The notes: a model not told the origin generated them from the letters alone. Positions 37,676 to 47,412 are shown, counted from the first letter of the stretch. The stretch is DNA of 64,000 nt from Streptomyces sp. NK08204 (GCF_020400585.1 NZ_JAINVF010000001.1:124001-188000), one strand, 5' to 3'. A program made the numbers and translations.

Positions 37676-38043
37676 TTACGGCTCTTGCGTTCGCTGGGCA
37701 GTTCTTGGCCGCAGCGTGTCCGTCCGCACGATGGCCGGCTGTTCAAGACCTTCCTCGGGGTGGCGAAGACCGCCGAATACCGCCGCAAGCCGGACCACCC
37801 GGAGGATGTGCAGGATCAGAGGATGCGTGCACACGAGTGTCAGTCGGCCACCGCGCTCCTCGGTCCGGCGGCGGGCGGCACAGGAGCCGCAGGCCGGAGC
37901 AGTCGAAGAAGTCCACGTCCAGCAGATCGACGACGACCGAGGGGGTGGCCAGCTCGATAACGGCGCCCAGCACCGGACGGATCTCGACCGCCGCGGCGAG
38001 GTCTATCTCTCCTGACAGCTTGATGACGGTGTGTCCGTGTCAC
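37676..38043 (-). pseudogene. STAS-domain antagonist remnant, frameshifted
   Basis: A diverged copy of the intact STAS gene at 12.6 kb. One frame gives HTVIKLSGEIDLAAAVEI and VVVDLLDVDFFDCSGLRLLC. After a single-nucleotide slip the next frame gives RRTEERGGRLTLVCTHPLIL and HILRVVRLAAVFGG to a TAA at 37676. Upstream, an in-frame TGA precedes HGHTVIK, so no start remains. The STAS Ser motif survives but the protein cannot be made. Confidence 0.75.
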
Positions 38044-38051
38044 CTGAAGTG

Positions 38052-38266
38052 AAGGTGCCGTTCCGAGGAACGGACGACAGGGGCGCCTGCCACCGCCGGA
38101 GCGGGGCGAGGCGTGCGGAGAGCGTAGGCAGCGGGTTCACGCGAGGGAACTGGGTGACCAGTCCCTCAGAGTCGACTTCCCCTCAGTCGACGGGGTTTCA
38201 CCACGTCCCCTTGACAACGAACAACCCGCGTCCCGGCGTCGGCGGTTTCCGGGAGACCGACCGCCT
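38052..38266. other. Short gap with terminator-like hairpin
   Basis: Near 38242-38266 GGCGGT...ACCGCC forms a hairpin just beyond the DUF1003 stop on the minus strand, a plausible terminator. TTGACA at about 38212 is a lone -35-like hexamer. There is no coding sequence. Confidence 0.35.
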
Positions 38267-38677
38267 TTACGGCGATGGCTCGACTTCGTCATCGACCAAA
38301 CGCCGGTGGAGCTCCATGGTCATGGCGTGGATGGCCCGGGTGAGTTCGGTGTTCGTCTTGAGTTCCAACTCCTGCTCGATGAAGTCGTGATCGGCCTTCA
38401 TCTGCTGGAAGGCCGCCTGCCGGTTCTGGCCGATCATGACGAACGTCGACAGGAAGATCGCTTCCAGTGACACCACAAGGGTCAGCGTGGGCCAGGGACT
38501 GGACTCGCAGAACACCATCCAGACGGCGAAGACCACCGCGTGAATGTAGACGAACGGCATGGACCCGGCGAACTTGGTGATGGCGTCGGCGACACGCAAC
38601 TGGACGTCTTCGGCACGGCCGCTGTGGTGCGCGACCACCACCGGGTGATGCCGGGGCTCCCCGCCGGACTGGCTCAT
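38267..38677 (-). CDS. DUF1003 membrane protein
   Basis: A 136-aa protein with a charged N-terminus and the DUF1003 core: RVADAITKFAGSMPFVYIHA, a membrane helix (VVFAVWMVFC), then TLVVSLEAIFLSTFVMIGQN and a cytoplasmic helix QMKADHDFIEQELELK. Function unknown; such genes are frequent in stress and hypoxia clusters. ATG 38677 has CGGAGGT 9 nt upstream. It precedes nothing on its strand but lies behind the phosphoketolase gene (77-bp gap) in the same direction reversed order. Confidence 0.87.
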   Translation of the reverse strand: MSQSGGEPRHHPVVVAHHSGRAEDVQLRVADAITKFAGSMPFVYIHAVVFAVWMVFCESSPWPTLTLVVSLEAIFLSTFVMIGQNRQAAFQQMKADHDFIEQELELKTNTELTRAIHAMTMELHRRLVDDEVEPSP

Positions 38678-38754
38678 TTCGACGTACCTCCGTGACACGC
38701 CCCGGCGGACCTGTCAGGCGTCGCCGGGGCGCAGGTAGTGCGGGACGTGGTTGC

Positions 38755-41139
38755 TCAGCCGTCCCAGGTCCAGTCGGCCACCTCGGGCAGGTCCGTGCCG
38801 TGCTCCCGGATCCAGACATGGTGGCGCTGGCGTGCGTCCTCCATGCTCTGACGTACGGCCGCCGCGCGCACGGCCAGGCCGGGGACGCGGTCGATGACGT
38901 CCATGACCAGGCGGTAGCGGTCGAGGTCGTTGCGCACGACCATGTCGAACGGTGTGGTCGTGGTGCCGATCTCCTTGTAGCCGCGCACGTGCAGGTTGCG
39001 GTGGCCGGTACGGCGGTAGGCGAGCCGGTGGATCAGCCATGGGTAGCCGTGATAGGCGAAGATCACCGGCTTGTCCGGGGTGAACAGCCCGTCGTACTCG
39101 AAGTCCGTCATTCCGTGCGGGTGTTCCTCGCGCGGCAGCAGCCGGGCGATGTCCACGACGTTCACGACGCGCACCGCCAGCTCGGGCAGATGCCGGCGCA
39201 GCAACTGGGCCGCGGCCAGCACCTCCTGGGTGGGCACGTCGCCTGCGCAGGCCAGCACCACGCCCGGTTCGCGGGTGCCGTCCTCGGTGCCGGCCCACTC
39301 CCAGATACCGGCGCCGCGTGCGCAGTGCACCGTCGCCTCCTCCATCGACAACCAGTCGAAGCAGGGCTGCTTGCCGGCGACGACGACGTTGACGTAGTCG
39401 CGGGTGCGCAGCACGTGGTCGGCGACCGACAGCAGGGTGTTGGCGTCCGGCGGGAAGTAGACGCGCACCGCCTCGGGGCTCTTGTTGAGGATGTGGTCGA
39501 CGAAGCCGGGATCCTGGTGGGAGAAGCCGTTGTGGTCCTGGCGCCACACGTGGGACGTCAGCAGGTAGTTCAGGGACGCGACGGGGGCGCGCCACGGCAG
39601 GCGACGGGTGGTGCGCAGCCACTTGATGTGCTGGTTCACCATCGAGTCGACGATGTGGACGAAGGCCTCGTAGCAGGAGAACAGGCCGTGCCGACCGGTG
39701 AGGAGGTAGCCCTCCAGCCAGCCCTGGCAGGTGTGTTCGGAGAGGATCTCCATCACGCGACCGTGCGGGTCGAGGTCTTCATCCACCTCCAGGACCTCGG
39801 CCTGCCAGGCCTTGCCGCTGGCCGCGTAGACGGCCTGGAGTCGGTTGGAGGCGGTCTCGTCGGGGCCGACGAGGCGGAAGTCGCGCCGGTCGGCGGTAGC
39901 CGCCATGACGTCCTGGAGCATGTCACCGAGGACCCGGGTCGGCTCGTGCAGAGTGGCGCCCGGCTTGTCGACCTCGACGGCGTACCGCTCCAGCGGCGGC
40001 AAGGGCAGCTCGCGCAGCAGCAGTCCGCCGTTGGCATGCGGGGTGGCGCCGAGCCGGCGGGCGCCGTGCGGGATGCAGGCGAGTACGTCCGGGCGCGGGG
40101 CGCCCTGCTCGTCGAACAGTTCCTCGGGCCGGTACGAGCGCAGCCACTGCTCCAGCTGCCGCAGATGCTCGGGGTTGTCGCGGACGGCGGCGAGCGGAAC
40201 CTGGTGGGCGCGCCAGGTCCCCTCCACGGGCAGGCCGTCGACCTCGGCCGGGCCGGTCCAGCCCTTCGGGGTGCGCAGCACGATCACCGGCCAGCGGGGC
40301 CGGTCGGTGACGCCGTCCACACGGGCGGCCCGCTGGATCGCGGCGATACGGTCCAGGGCGGTGTCCATGGCCTGCGCCATGGCCCGGTGTACGGCGGCCG
40401 GATCGTCGCCGGTCACGTGGATCGGGTCGTGGCCGCAGCCGCGCAGGAGCTCGTCGAGCTCGGACTCCGGCAACCGGGACAGCACCGTCGGGTTGGCGAT
40501 CTTGTAGCCGTTCAGGTGCAGAATCGGCAGGACGGCACCGTCGTGGACCGGGTCGAGGAACTTGTTGGAGTGCCAGGAGGCGGCCAGCGGCCCGGTCTCC
40601 GCCTCGCCGTCGCCGATCACACAGGCGACCAGCAGGCCGGGGTTGTCCAGGGCCGCGCCATAGGCATGCGACAGGGAGTAACCCAGCTCACCGCCCTCGT
40701 GGATCGAGCCCGGCGTCTCCGGTGCGACATGGCTCGGCACGCCGCCGGGGAAGGAGAACTGCTTGAACAGCCGGGCCATGCCGGCCGCGTCCCGGGTGAC
40801 GTCCGGATAGGTATCGGTGTACGACCCCTCCAGCCAGGAGTTCGCCAGAACAGCCGGGCCACCGTGGCCGGGCCCCCAGACGCACAGGGCGTCCAGATCG
40901 CGGTCCTTGATGACGCGGTTGAGGTGCGTGTGCACCAGGTTCAGGCCCGGAGACGTGCCCCAGTGGCCAAGCAGCCGGGGCTTGACGTGTTCCGGGCGCA
41001 GCGGCTCGGTCAGCAGGGGGTTGGCCATGAGGTAGATCTGGCCGACGGAGAGATAGTTCGCGGCGCGCCAGTGGGCGTCCAGCGACCTCAGCTCGTCCTC
41101 CGTGAGCCGAGCGGACACCTGCTGCTGGTCGACGGACAT
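38755..41139 (-). CDS. xfp: Phosphoketolase (xylulose-5-P / fructose-6-P)
   Basis: A 794-aa thiamine-diphosphate enzyme splitting xylulose-5-phosphate or fructose-6-phosphate to acetyl phosphate plus triose or tetrose phosphate. It has [59 protein letters not shown], the ThDP site [20 protein letters not shown] and C-terminal [20 protein letters not shown]. It gives carbon flux to acetate and ATP without oxygen, fitting the hypoxia block. ATG 41139 has AAGGAA upstream, and candidate DevR-like dyads lie 90-130 bp upstream. Confidence 0.96.
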   Translation of the reverse strand: MSVDQQQVSARLTEDELRSLDAHWRAANYLSVGQIYLMANPLLTEPLRPEHVKPRLLGHWGTSPGLNLVHTHLNRVIKDRDLDALCVWGPGHGGPAVLANSWLEGSYTDTYPDVTRDAAGMARLFKQFSFPGGVPSHVAPETPGSIHEGGELGYSLSHAYGAALDNPGLLVACVIGDGEAETGPLAASWHSNKFLDPVHDGAVLPILHLNGYKIANPTVLSRLPESELDELLRGCGHDPIHVTGDDPAAVHRAMAQAMDTALDRIAAIQRAARVDGVTDRPRWPVIVLRTPKGWTGPAEVDGLPVEGTWRAHQVPLAAVRDNPEHLRQLEQWLRSYRPEELFDEQGAPRPDVLACIPHGARRLGATPHANGGLLLRELPLPPLERYAVEVDKPGATLHEPTRVLGDMLQDVMAATADRRDFRLVGPDETASNRLQAVYAASGKAWQAEVLEVDEDLDPHGRVMEILSEHTCQGWLEGYLLTGRHGLFSCYEAFVHIVDSMVNQHIKWLRTTRRLPWRAPVASLNYLLTSHVWRQDHNGFSHQDPGFVDHILNKSPEAVRVYFPPDANTLLSVADHVLRTRDYVNVVVAGKQPCFDWLSMEEATVHCARGAGIWEWAGTEDGTREPGVVLACAGDVPTQEVLAAAQLLRRHLPELAVRVVNVVDIARLLPREEHPHGMTDFEYDGLFTPDKPVIFAYHGYPWLIHRLAYRRTGHRNLHVRGYKEIGTTTTPFDMVVRNDLDRYRLVMDVIDRVPGLAVRAAAVRQSMEDARQRHHVWIREHGTDLPEVADWTWDG

Positions 41140-41230
41140 CGAGATTCCTTTCCTCGTCGGATCAGCGGCCGAAGTGCGATACTTTGCGGTGCACCACACC
41201 ACCCTCGGGTGGTTCGCCGGGTACCCGACA

Positions 41231-41269
41231 GGGCCGTTCGGGTCACACCGCGCGGGCCGAACCGGGCCC
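41231..41269. promoter_or_regulatory. DevR-box-like dyads upstream of phosphoketolase
   Basis: GGGCCGTTCGGGTC (41231-41244) and GGGCCGAACCGGGCCC (41254-41269) lie about 90-130 bp before the phosphoketolase start. They resemble the GGGNCNNNNGNCCC type recognised by DevR/OsdR regulators, imperfectly. Confidence 0.4.
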
Positions 41270-41302
41270 GGTGCCGCGCCAAGACACGGCAGTCCGTGTC
41301 GA

Positions 41303-42070
41303 TCAGCCAGTGCGTTCCCAACCCCGGCGCGGTGCGCGGGCGCCGAGTTGCACATCACGGCTGCGATAGACGACATAGGGACGGGTGAGGTAGCCCAGCG
41401 GCGCGGTCAGCATGTGCACGAGACGGGTGAAGGGCCAGAACGCGAAGAGCAGCATGGCGCTGATGGCGTGCAGTTGGAAGAGCACCGGTGCGCCGGTCAT
41501 CCGGTTCGGGTCGGGCTGGAGGTAGAAGATGGAGCGGAACCAGGGGGAGACGGTCTCGCGGTAGTCGTAGCCGCCGCCGACCAGGTTGGCGACGACGGTC
41601 GCGGACAGGCCGAGGACGATGGTCGCGGTGAGCGAGACGTACATCGCCTTGTCGTTCTTCGTGGTGGCGGAGAACACCGGTCCGACGGTGCGCCGCCGGT
41701 AGACGAGGATCGCCAGGCCGCCCAGCGTGCAGACCCCGGCGACGGTGCCGAGGACGACAGCGGAGACGTGGTAGGCGTTCTCGCTGATGCCGACGGCTTC
41801 GGTCCAGCTCTTGGGGATGACCAGGCCGCCGATGTGGCCCAGGAGTACGACCAGGATGCCGAAGTGGAACAGGGGACTGCCGATCCTCAGCAGGCGCCGC
41901 TCGTAGAGCTGGGAGGAGCGGGTGGTCCAGCCGAACTTGTCGTAGCGGTAGCGCCAGATGTGGCCGAGGACGAAGACGGCGAGGGCGACGTACGGGAGGG
42001 CGACCCACAGCAGGATGCCGCCGGTGCCGGCCTCGGCCGCCGTGGTGAGGGGGTGCGCGGGTGCGGTCAT
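41303..42070 (-). CDS. narI: Nitrate reductase gamma subunit (second, orphaned copy)
   Basis: A 255-aa di-heme membrane cytochrome b that passes quinol electrons to NarH. Its five helices and heme histidines are intact ([52 protein letters not shown] with LVHML). The ATG at 42070 overlaps the stop of the narJ remnant (ATGA), as in a normal nar operon. But narH is absent and narG and narJ are truncated upstream, so it has no cognate partner at this locus. It might serve the intact nar operon at 52.6 kb. Confidence 0.92.
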   Translation of the reverse strand: MTAPAHPLTTAAEAGTGGILLWVALPYVALAVFVLGHIWRYRYDKFGWTTRSSQLYERRLLRIGSPLFHFGILVVLLGHIGGLVIPKSWTEAVGISENAYHVSAVVLGTVAGVCTLGGLAILVYRRRTVGPVFSATTKNDKAMYVSLTATIVLGLSATVVANLVGGGYDYRETVSPWFRSIFYLQPDPNRMTGAPVLFQLHAISAMLLFAFWPFTRLVHMLTAPLGYLTRPYVVYRSRDVQLGARAPRRGWERTG

Positions 42071-42462
42071 CGCGGGCCTCCTGCGGGGTCGGGCATGTAC
42101 TGCGGGGGTGTGTACGGGGCGAGGCCGACCTGTTCCTCGGGCGGCCCTTCCGCGGCGAGCCGGGCGACGGCCGCACGGTCGTCGCCCTCGAGGTCGGGCA
42201 GGGTGGCGGAGACGGAGTCCAGCAGGGGAGCCCAGGGTGACTGCTCGTCGTGCAGGGCCAGACGCAGCAGTTCGAGGCCGGCGCGGTGCTCGGTGAGCAG
42301 GCGGTGGCCTGCTGCCGGGTCGGTGGCAGCGAACTCCAGGACGACGGCGAGGTGGTCGGGCAGTTCGTCGTCGCTCAGGCATAGGCCCGCGGCGGCGTAG
42401 GTCTGCTTCAGCCGCAGGAGGGCGATGCCGCGTTTCCGGGTGTCGCCGTGGGCGTAGTAGGT
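42067..42462 (-). pseudogene. narJ: 3' part of narJ, fused to narG fragment
   Basis: Retains the last 131 residues of the NarJ chaperone: TYYAHGDTRKRGIALLRLKQ, LPDHLAVVLEFAATDP and AAEGPPEEQVGLAPYTPPQY. The homologous intact gene has the matching TYYLHGDTRRRG at about residue 110, so the first 110 codons are gone. Its frame differs from that of the upstream narG fragment, so it could be translated only from an internal start, and none with a ribosome site is evident. Confidence 0.85.
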
Positions 42463-43634
42463 TCCTGCTCGCCACCGATATCGGCAGCGGTCAGGAACTT
42501 CCCCGGGGCGTACGTCCCCGGCTCCCGCTCCTCCAGGGCGACCAGGAAGGGCAGGTCGGTGAAACGCTTGACGTAGTCCTCGAAATACGGCGTGCGCCGG
42601 TCGACAAAGAACTCCTTGAGGATCACCTGGCCCATCGCCATGGCCAGAGCCCCGTCGGTGCCCGGCTGCGCCGCGAGCCACTCGTCCGCGAACTTCACGT
42701 TGTCCGCGTAGTCCGGGGAGACCGCCACCACCTTCTGGCCGCGGTAGCGGGCCTCGGCCATCCAGTGGGCGTCCGGGGTGCGGGTGACCGGGAGATTGGA
42801 GCCCCACATGATCAGGTACCCGGCATCCCACCAGTCCCCCGACTCCGGCACGTCGGTCTGGTCACCGAAGACCTGTGGGGAGGCGACCGGCAGGTCCGCG
42901 TACCAGTCGTAGAAGGAGAGCATCACCCCGCCCAGCAGCGAGTAGAAGCGGGCGCCGGCGGCGTGCGACACCATCGACATCGCCGGGATCGGGGAGAAGC
43001 CGGCCAGCCGGTCGGGGCCGTAGGTCTTGATGGTGTGCACGTGGGCGGCGGCGACCATCTCGATCGCCTCGTCCCAGCTCGCGCGCACCAGGCCGCCTTT
43101 GCCGCGCACGGACTTGTAGCGGCGGGCGCGCTCGGGATCGGAGACGATGTCCGCCCAGGCGGCCACCGGGTCGCCCAGCCGCGACCTGGCCTCGCGGTAC
43201 ATCTGCAGCAGCACCCCGCGCACGTACGGGTACCGCACGCGGGTCGGCGAGTAGGTGTACCAGGAGAAGGCAGCCCCGCGGGGGCAGCCGCGAGGCTCGT
43301 ACTCAGGGCGGTCGGGGCCGACGGAGGGGTAGTCGGTCTGCTGCGCCTCCCAGGTGATGATGCCGTCCTTGACGTACACCTTCCAGGAGCACGAGCCGGT
43401 GCAGTTCACGCCGTGGGTGGAGCGGACCGCCTTGTCGTGCGACCAGCGGTCCCGGTAGAACTCGTCGGCCTGACGGCCGCCCGTCTTGTGAAGGGTGCGC
43501 AGGTCGGCCGAGACCTCGGCCCGCGTGAAGAAGCGGCGGGAGCGGACCAGTGCCTCCGCCACCTCGCCGTCCAGCCCTGCCTTTGCTGAATACCTGCGCT
43601 TCCTGTCCGGTGTCGGCTCGGTCTCCGTGGCCAT
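42463..43634 (-). pseudogene. narG: 5' part of narG, truncated by deletion
   Basis: Codons 1-390 of the molybdopterin subunit are intact from ATG 43634 (GAGG upstream): HGVNCTGSCSWKVYVKDG with the FS0 cluster ligands, and PRGCPRGAAFSWYTYSPTRV, up to FLTAADIGGEQE. There the sequence switches to narJ. The frame runs on to a TGA at 42408, giving a 408-aa product with a 20-residue junk tail. About 840 residues of NarG, with most Moco contacts, and all of NarH are lost. The truncated product could still be made but not function. Confidence 0.9.
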
Positions 43635-43650
43635 CGCGCCGCCTCTTCCC

Positions 43651-43696
43651 GGGCCTTACGGCCTCTTCCGGATGCTCGCTTGGGTCCCTTCAGGGA
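43651..43696. promoter_or_regulatory. DevR-box-like dyads upstream of truncated narG
   Basis: GGGCCTTACGGCCT (43651-43664) sits only 17 bp before the narG' ATG, and GGGTCCCTTCAGGGA (43682-43696) lies further up. Both resemble low-oxygen regulator sites found before other genes of this block. Confidence 0.4.
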
Positions 43697-43841
43697 ACGC
43701 CATCCCTCGCCTTGCCACAACGACCGACACCGACGCCTCCAGCCCCGGCGTTTCCGCGGTCTGCCGTGCCTGGACGCGCAGCAGTCCGCCCGGCGGCAGG
43801 GGCTGCGCCGGGCGGGCAGGGGCTGAGCGGGGGGCTTCGGG

Positions 43842-44315
43842 TCAGGTGGACGGCTCCGGCATGCGGGTGCCGACCCGGGCACGTACCGCTTCGACGGTCT
43901 CCCACTGCTCGGTGCTCAGGAACGCCAGTGCGGCGGGGAAGACGCCGTCCTGTTCCTTGAGGATGTGGTCGCGCAGCAGGTCGAGGGTCTCGATCAGCCG
44001 TCCCGGCCAGGTGGGGTCTGCCAGGTACGGTCCGTTCGCCTCGGCCAGCACTGCCTCGATGCGGCGGTGTTCGTCCTCCAGCGCGGCGATCTTCTCGGGG
44101 AAGTCGGCGGCCATGGCCGGGAACAGTCCGTGCTCCTCCACCTGGGTGTGCGGGTCCAGTACGGCGACGATCTCCCGGGCCAGCTCCGCCATGTACGCGA
44201 TCTTGCCGTCGCGGTGGGCGTCGCGTACCTGGCTGATGAGGTTCACCACCGTCTCGTGCTCCCGGGTCAGCTGGTCGATGGATTCCAGCGCCTGGCAGCC
44301 GCAGTATTCACACAT
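43842..44315 (-). CDS. Hemerythrin-like domain protein
   Basis: A 157-aa four-helix hemerythrin HHE protein. The iron ligands fall in REHETVVNLI, DPHTQVEEHGLFPAMA, DEHRRIEAVL and LRDHILKEQDGVFP (H, HxxxE, H, HxxxE/D). The N-terminus carries CEYCGC, an extra possible metal or thiol site. Such proteins bind O2, NO or iron, and suit the nitrate-reduction context. ATG 44315 has AGGAGGG upstream. It follows narK by 22 bp in the same direction, forming a narK-hemerythrin operon. Confidence 0.9.
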   Translation of the reverse strand: MCEYCGCQALESIDQLTREHETVVNLISQVRDAHRDGKIAYMAELAREIVAVLDPHTQVEEHGLFPAMAADFPEKIAALEDEHRRIEAVLAEANGPYLADPTWPGRLIETLDLLRDHILKEQDGVFPAALAFLSTEQWETVEAVRARVGTRMPEPST

Positions 44316-44337
44316 CGTCCTGTCCCTCCTCTCCCGA

Positions 44338-45585
44338 TCAGTGCGCCTGGGCCGCGGGCAGGCGCCGTATGACCGCATGGCGCACACCCGTCTCGGTGAA
44401 GGCCAGTGCCGCCGCGGCCACGACACCGAGCAGGGCCAGGCCGGCCGCGTAGGAGCCGTAGGTGCCGTACAGCGCGCCCATCACCAGCGGCGGGAGGAAG
44501 CCGCCGAGACCGCCTGCGGCGCCGACGACGCCGGTGATCGAGCCGACCTTGTTCGCCGGGGCCAGCAGCGCCACCAGGGCGAAGACGGCGCCGCTGCCCG
44601 CGCCGAGCGCGGCGGCCATGGCCAGGAAGGCGATCGTGCCCACCGGCGCCAGGGACGGTGTGAACGCCTGCACGAAGGCTCCGGCGAGGACGACCGTCAG
44701 GACGCCGGCCAGGACCCGCACCGGGCCGATGCGGTCCGACAGCCAGCCGCCGACCGGCCGCATGGCCACCGCCAGCAGGACGAAGCCGGCCATGCGGTTC
44801 GCCGCGTCGGCCTGTGCGAGGCCGTAGCCGGTCTTCAGGTAGGTGGGCAGGTAGACGGAGAAGGCGACGTAGCCGCCGAAGGCCACCGCGTACAGGGCGG
44901 ACGCCTGCCAGGTGATGCCGAGCTTCAGGGTGGCGGCCAGGCGACGGGCCATGGGTTCGGTGGGCATCGTGCGGCCGGGTGCGTCGCGCAGCAGCAGGGC
45001 GGCGATCACCGCGTAGACCGCCAGGACGGCGGCAGTGATCAGGAAGGGGTTGGCCATACCGTGTGCCTTCACCAGCTTCACCGTGGTCAGCGCGCTGATC
45101 GCGGTGCCGCCCATGCCGGCGCCGAAGATCCCGATGGCCAGGCCGCGCCGCTGAGGCGGGAACCAGGCGCTGACGAAGGGCACGCCGACGGCGAACGCGG
45201 TACCGCCGATACCGAGGAAGAATCCACCCACCAGCAGTTCGGCGAGCGACGAGTGCCCGGCCAGGCCGAGGTAGAGCACCGGCACGATGGTGGCCGCCGA
45301 GACCAGCGGGAACATCACGCGCCCGCCATACCGGTCGGTGAGCGCGCCCACCGGGACCCGCCCCAGCGAGCCGACCACCACCGGCACCGCCACCAGCAGC
45401 GACTGCTGGAACGAGGACAGTCCCAGGTCGTCCTTGAAACGCGGGCCGAGCGGGCTCAGCAGCGCCCACGCCCAGAAGTTGACGGCGAAGCCCACCGTGG
45501 CCAGCGCCAGCATCAGCCACGCCCGACCGGATATGGCCGCTGCCGTTGCCGGTCCCTCGTCCTGCTTTCTCGACGGCTGCAGCAT
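44338..45585 (-). CDS. narK: Nitrate/nitrite transporter, MFS
   Basis: A 415-aa MFS protein with 12 helices. It shows the nitrate signatures GIGGTAFAVGVPFVSAWFPP with RRGLAIGIFGAGMGGTA, and GVVGAAGGLGGFLPPLVMGA with TYGSYAAGLALL. The cytoplasmic MFS motif GALTDRYGGR is also visible. NarK proteins import nitrate and/or export nitrite for respiration. ATG 45585 has AAGGGA 9 nt upstream. It would supply both nar loci, one of which is dead. Confidence 0.94.
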   Translation of the reverse strand: MLQPSRKQDEGPATAAAISGRAWLMLALATVGFAVNFWAWALLSPLGPRFKDDLGLSSFQQSLLVAVPVVVGSLGRVPVGALTDRYGGRVMFPLVSAATIVPVLYLGLAGHSSLAELLVGGFFLGIGGTAFAVGVPFVSAWFPPQRRGLAIGIFGAGMGGTAISALTTVKLVKAHGMANPFLITAAVLAVYAVIAALLLRDAPGRTMPTEPMARRLAATLKLGITWQASALYAVAFGGYVAFSVYLPTYLKTGYGLAQADAANRMAGFVLLAVAMRPVGGWLSDRIGPVRVLAGVLTVVLAGAFVQAFTPSLAPVGTIAFLAMAAALGAGSGAVFALVALLAPANKVGSITGVVGAAGGLGGFLPPLVMGALYGTYGSYAAGLALLGVVAAAALAFTETGVRHAVIRRLPAAQAH

Positions 45586-45827
45586 TGCCGCCCGTCCCTT
45601 CGTCCTCGCAGTGGGGCGGCCCCGGTGATCGGTCCGGGACCGCCGGCCCGCCGACCGCGCGACGCGGGCCGGTGACCTGCTGCCAATATCCGCGTGCGGA
45701 CTCCCCGAAGAGGTGGGCCATCCGGCCTCATCACCCGGCCCGGCCGTCCCCGGTTTCCCGTCCGATGGGGCCGGGCCACGACCCCTCGTACGAGGCTGCC
45801 GGCAGACCTTGGCCGAAACTCTGGAGG

Positions 45828-45854
45828 TCAGGGCCGAGGGCTGTCCGGCCCTGA
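45828..45854. promoter_or_regulatory. Perfect 9-bp dyad with embedded DevR-like box
   Basis: TCAGGGCCG (45828-45836) and CGGCCCTGA (45846-45854) are perfectly complementary around AGGGCTGTC. The inner GGGCTGTCCGGCCC (45838-45851) approximates the DevR-type box. It ends 33 bp before the start of the PNPOx-like remnant and faces narK 240 bp away. Confidence 0.5.
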
Positions 45855-45887
45855 CGCCGCACCGGTCTGGGGAGGCACCGAGGACCG

Positions 45888-46335
45888 ATGTCCCACAACG
45901 ACGGCTTTCGCGCACTCGACCGTCAGGAGTGCCTGCGCCTGTGGCCAAGGTGCCGGTCGGTCGTGTCGTGTACACCCGGCAGGCGCTGCCTGCGGTGCTC
46001 CCGCTGAACTTCTCTCTGGACACAGACTCCTCGGTGGTGCTGCGTACCTCGGTGAGTTCGGACCTCGTCCGCGCGATCGACGGGGTCGTGGTCGCCTTCG
46101 AGGCCGACGAGTTCGACGCCGCCTCCCGGTCCGGCTGGAGCGTGGTCGTCACCGGCCGTGCCACGGGTGGTGACGGATCCCGCCGAACACGAACGGCTGT
46201 CACGGACCGGGCCGCGCTCGTGGGTCGTCACGAGCGACGGGGTCTTCGTACGCATCGAGTCCGATGGTCAGCGGCTGGGAACTCACCGGTGCGCAACGAC
46301 AGCAGCAGCTGACCGGGCCGACGCAGCTCCGGTAA
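45888..46335 (+). pseudogene. Pyridoxamine 5'-phosphate oxidase-like protein, three frameshifts
   Basis: Starts properly (ATG 45888, GAGG upstream) as SHNDGFRALDRQECLRL, then loses one nucleotide and continues in the next frame AKVPVGRVVYTRQALPAVLP, NFSLD, FEADEFDAASRSGW. It gains a G after GRAT and reads VVTDPAEHERLSRTGPRSW, VRIES. A third slip gives MVSGWELTGAQRQ up to a TAA at 46333-46335. Intact relatives are flavin-binding split-barrel proteins common in DevR regulons. All three breaks are single-base. Confidence 0.8.
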
Positions 46336-46343
46336 CGGTTGAC

Positions 46344-46361
46344 AGGGCCCGGACAGGCCCT
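46344..46361. terminator. Small hairpin between convergent genes
   Basis: AGGGCC (46344-46349) pairs with GGCCCT (46356-46361) around CGGACA, between the PNPOx remnant and the nitroreductase gene, which converge here. Confidence 0.35.
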
Positions 46362-46377
46362 TCACAGACCAGGGCAC

Positions 46378-47412
46378 TCAGGTCGCCGGCCCGGTGTCCC
46401 TGGGCAAGCGAGTCGAATCGGTCGCCTCCGCGGAACGAGGCGTGGTCTGCGCGGAAGCGCGTGGGGTCCGGCCGCCGTCCGGGCCGTAGCCGAACCGGAT
46501 CAGCACCTGCGGATGGCACTGCTGTTGCGGAAGGCTCCCGGCCGCGCGCAGGTCCGGCCATTCCATGGCCTGGTGCAGCAGCGAGGTGCGCACGCCGTGC
46601 ACGGTTGCCGTGAGCAGCACGTGCTGGAGTGCCTGGCCCGCGCGCAGCCGGTCCTCCGGCCGGTCGTGGGAGGTCCACAACAGGGCCACCTGGGCGTGGC
46701 GTTCGAAGCGCAGGGCGGGCAGGTGCAGCGCGGGCAGCGGCCCGGTGAAGTCCCGCATCGGCATCCGCCCGGCCGCGTCCGCCGGGCCGAGAGCGGTGAC
46801 CGGGATGCCGTAGGGGGTGTCCGTTCCCGGCCGGGTGATCCAACTGCGGGTCTCGGCGGTGCGTGCCGGGCTGGCGTGGTTGCGCGCCTCGCCGATGGCG
46901 GTCAGGCGCAGCAGCCGCCGGATTCCGACGAAGTCAGGCATGTGCAGCCGCGCGCCCTCGACATGCGCGGCCACCGCCAGCTCCGCGACGACCGGATCGG
47001 GCACGGGGCGGCCCGTGAACGGCATCCGGCTGGTGTGGCGTCGCGCGATGGCGGCGTACAGGTCCGGTTCCGCCGGCCGGCTGTCCTCCGGGCGCGGAGG
47101 ACGGGACAGCTGAATGGCGGCCAGCAGTTCCGGCTCCCCCGGATCGGGCAGCAGTCGCACGCCCGGGTGCCAGCCCAGACGTACGGCGGCGAGCCTGATG
47201 TTGAACACCGCCGCCCCCACGGACAGATGCTGTGCGCGGCCATCGGGGTCGGCCAGCGGCAGTGACCGCTCCGGCGCCGCCCGGACCTCCAGCAGTTGGT
47301 TGGCGGGGTTCAGGCGGAAGCGCCAGGGTTGCGTGTTGTGGATGGACGGAGCTGCCACTGCCGCCGCGAGCAGCGTCTCCAGGGCAGCAGCGTCCAGGTC
47401 GGGAATGGGCAC
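46378..47412 (-). CDS. Acg-like nitroreductase family protein
   Basis: A 344-aa double-length nitroreductase-fold protein as in the mycobacterial Acg/DosR group. It has AAVAAPSIHNTQPWRFRLN near the N-terminus, IARRHTSRMPFTGRPVPD, and the C-terminal region RLRAGQALQHVLLTATVHGV and CHPQVLIRFGYG. Acg proteins bind FMN tightly, lack classical nitroreductase activity and are induced in hypoxia. GTG 47412 has AAGGAAG close upstream; GTG 47439 is a weaker alternative. Confidence 0.9.
   Translation of the reverse strand: MPIPDLDAAALETLLAAAVAAPSIHNTQPWRFRLNPANQLLEVRAAPERSLPLADPDGRAQHLSVGAAVFNIRLAAVRLGWHPGVRLLPDPGEPELLAAIQLSRPPRPEDSRPAEPDLYAAIARRHTSRMPFTGRPVPDPVVAELAVAAHVEGARLHMPDFVGIRRLLRLTAIGEARNHASPARTAETRSWITRPGTDTPYGIPVTALGPADAAGRMPMRDFTGPLPALHLPALRFERHAQVALLWTSHDRPEDRLRAGQALQHVLLTATVHGVRTSLLHQAMEWPDLRAAGSLPQQQCHPQVLIRFGYGPDGGRTPRASAQTTPRSAEATDSTRLPRDTGPAT

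Noticed and set aside
38692..41388. 898-codon plus-strand frame
   Set aside because: Antisense shadow of the phosphoketolase gene; low complexity and no family resemblance.
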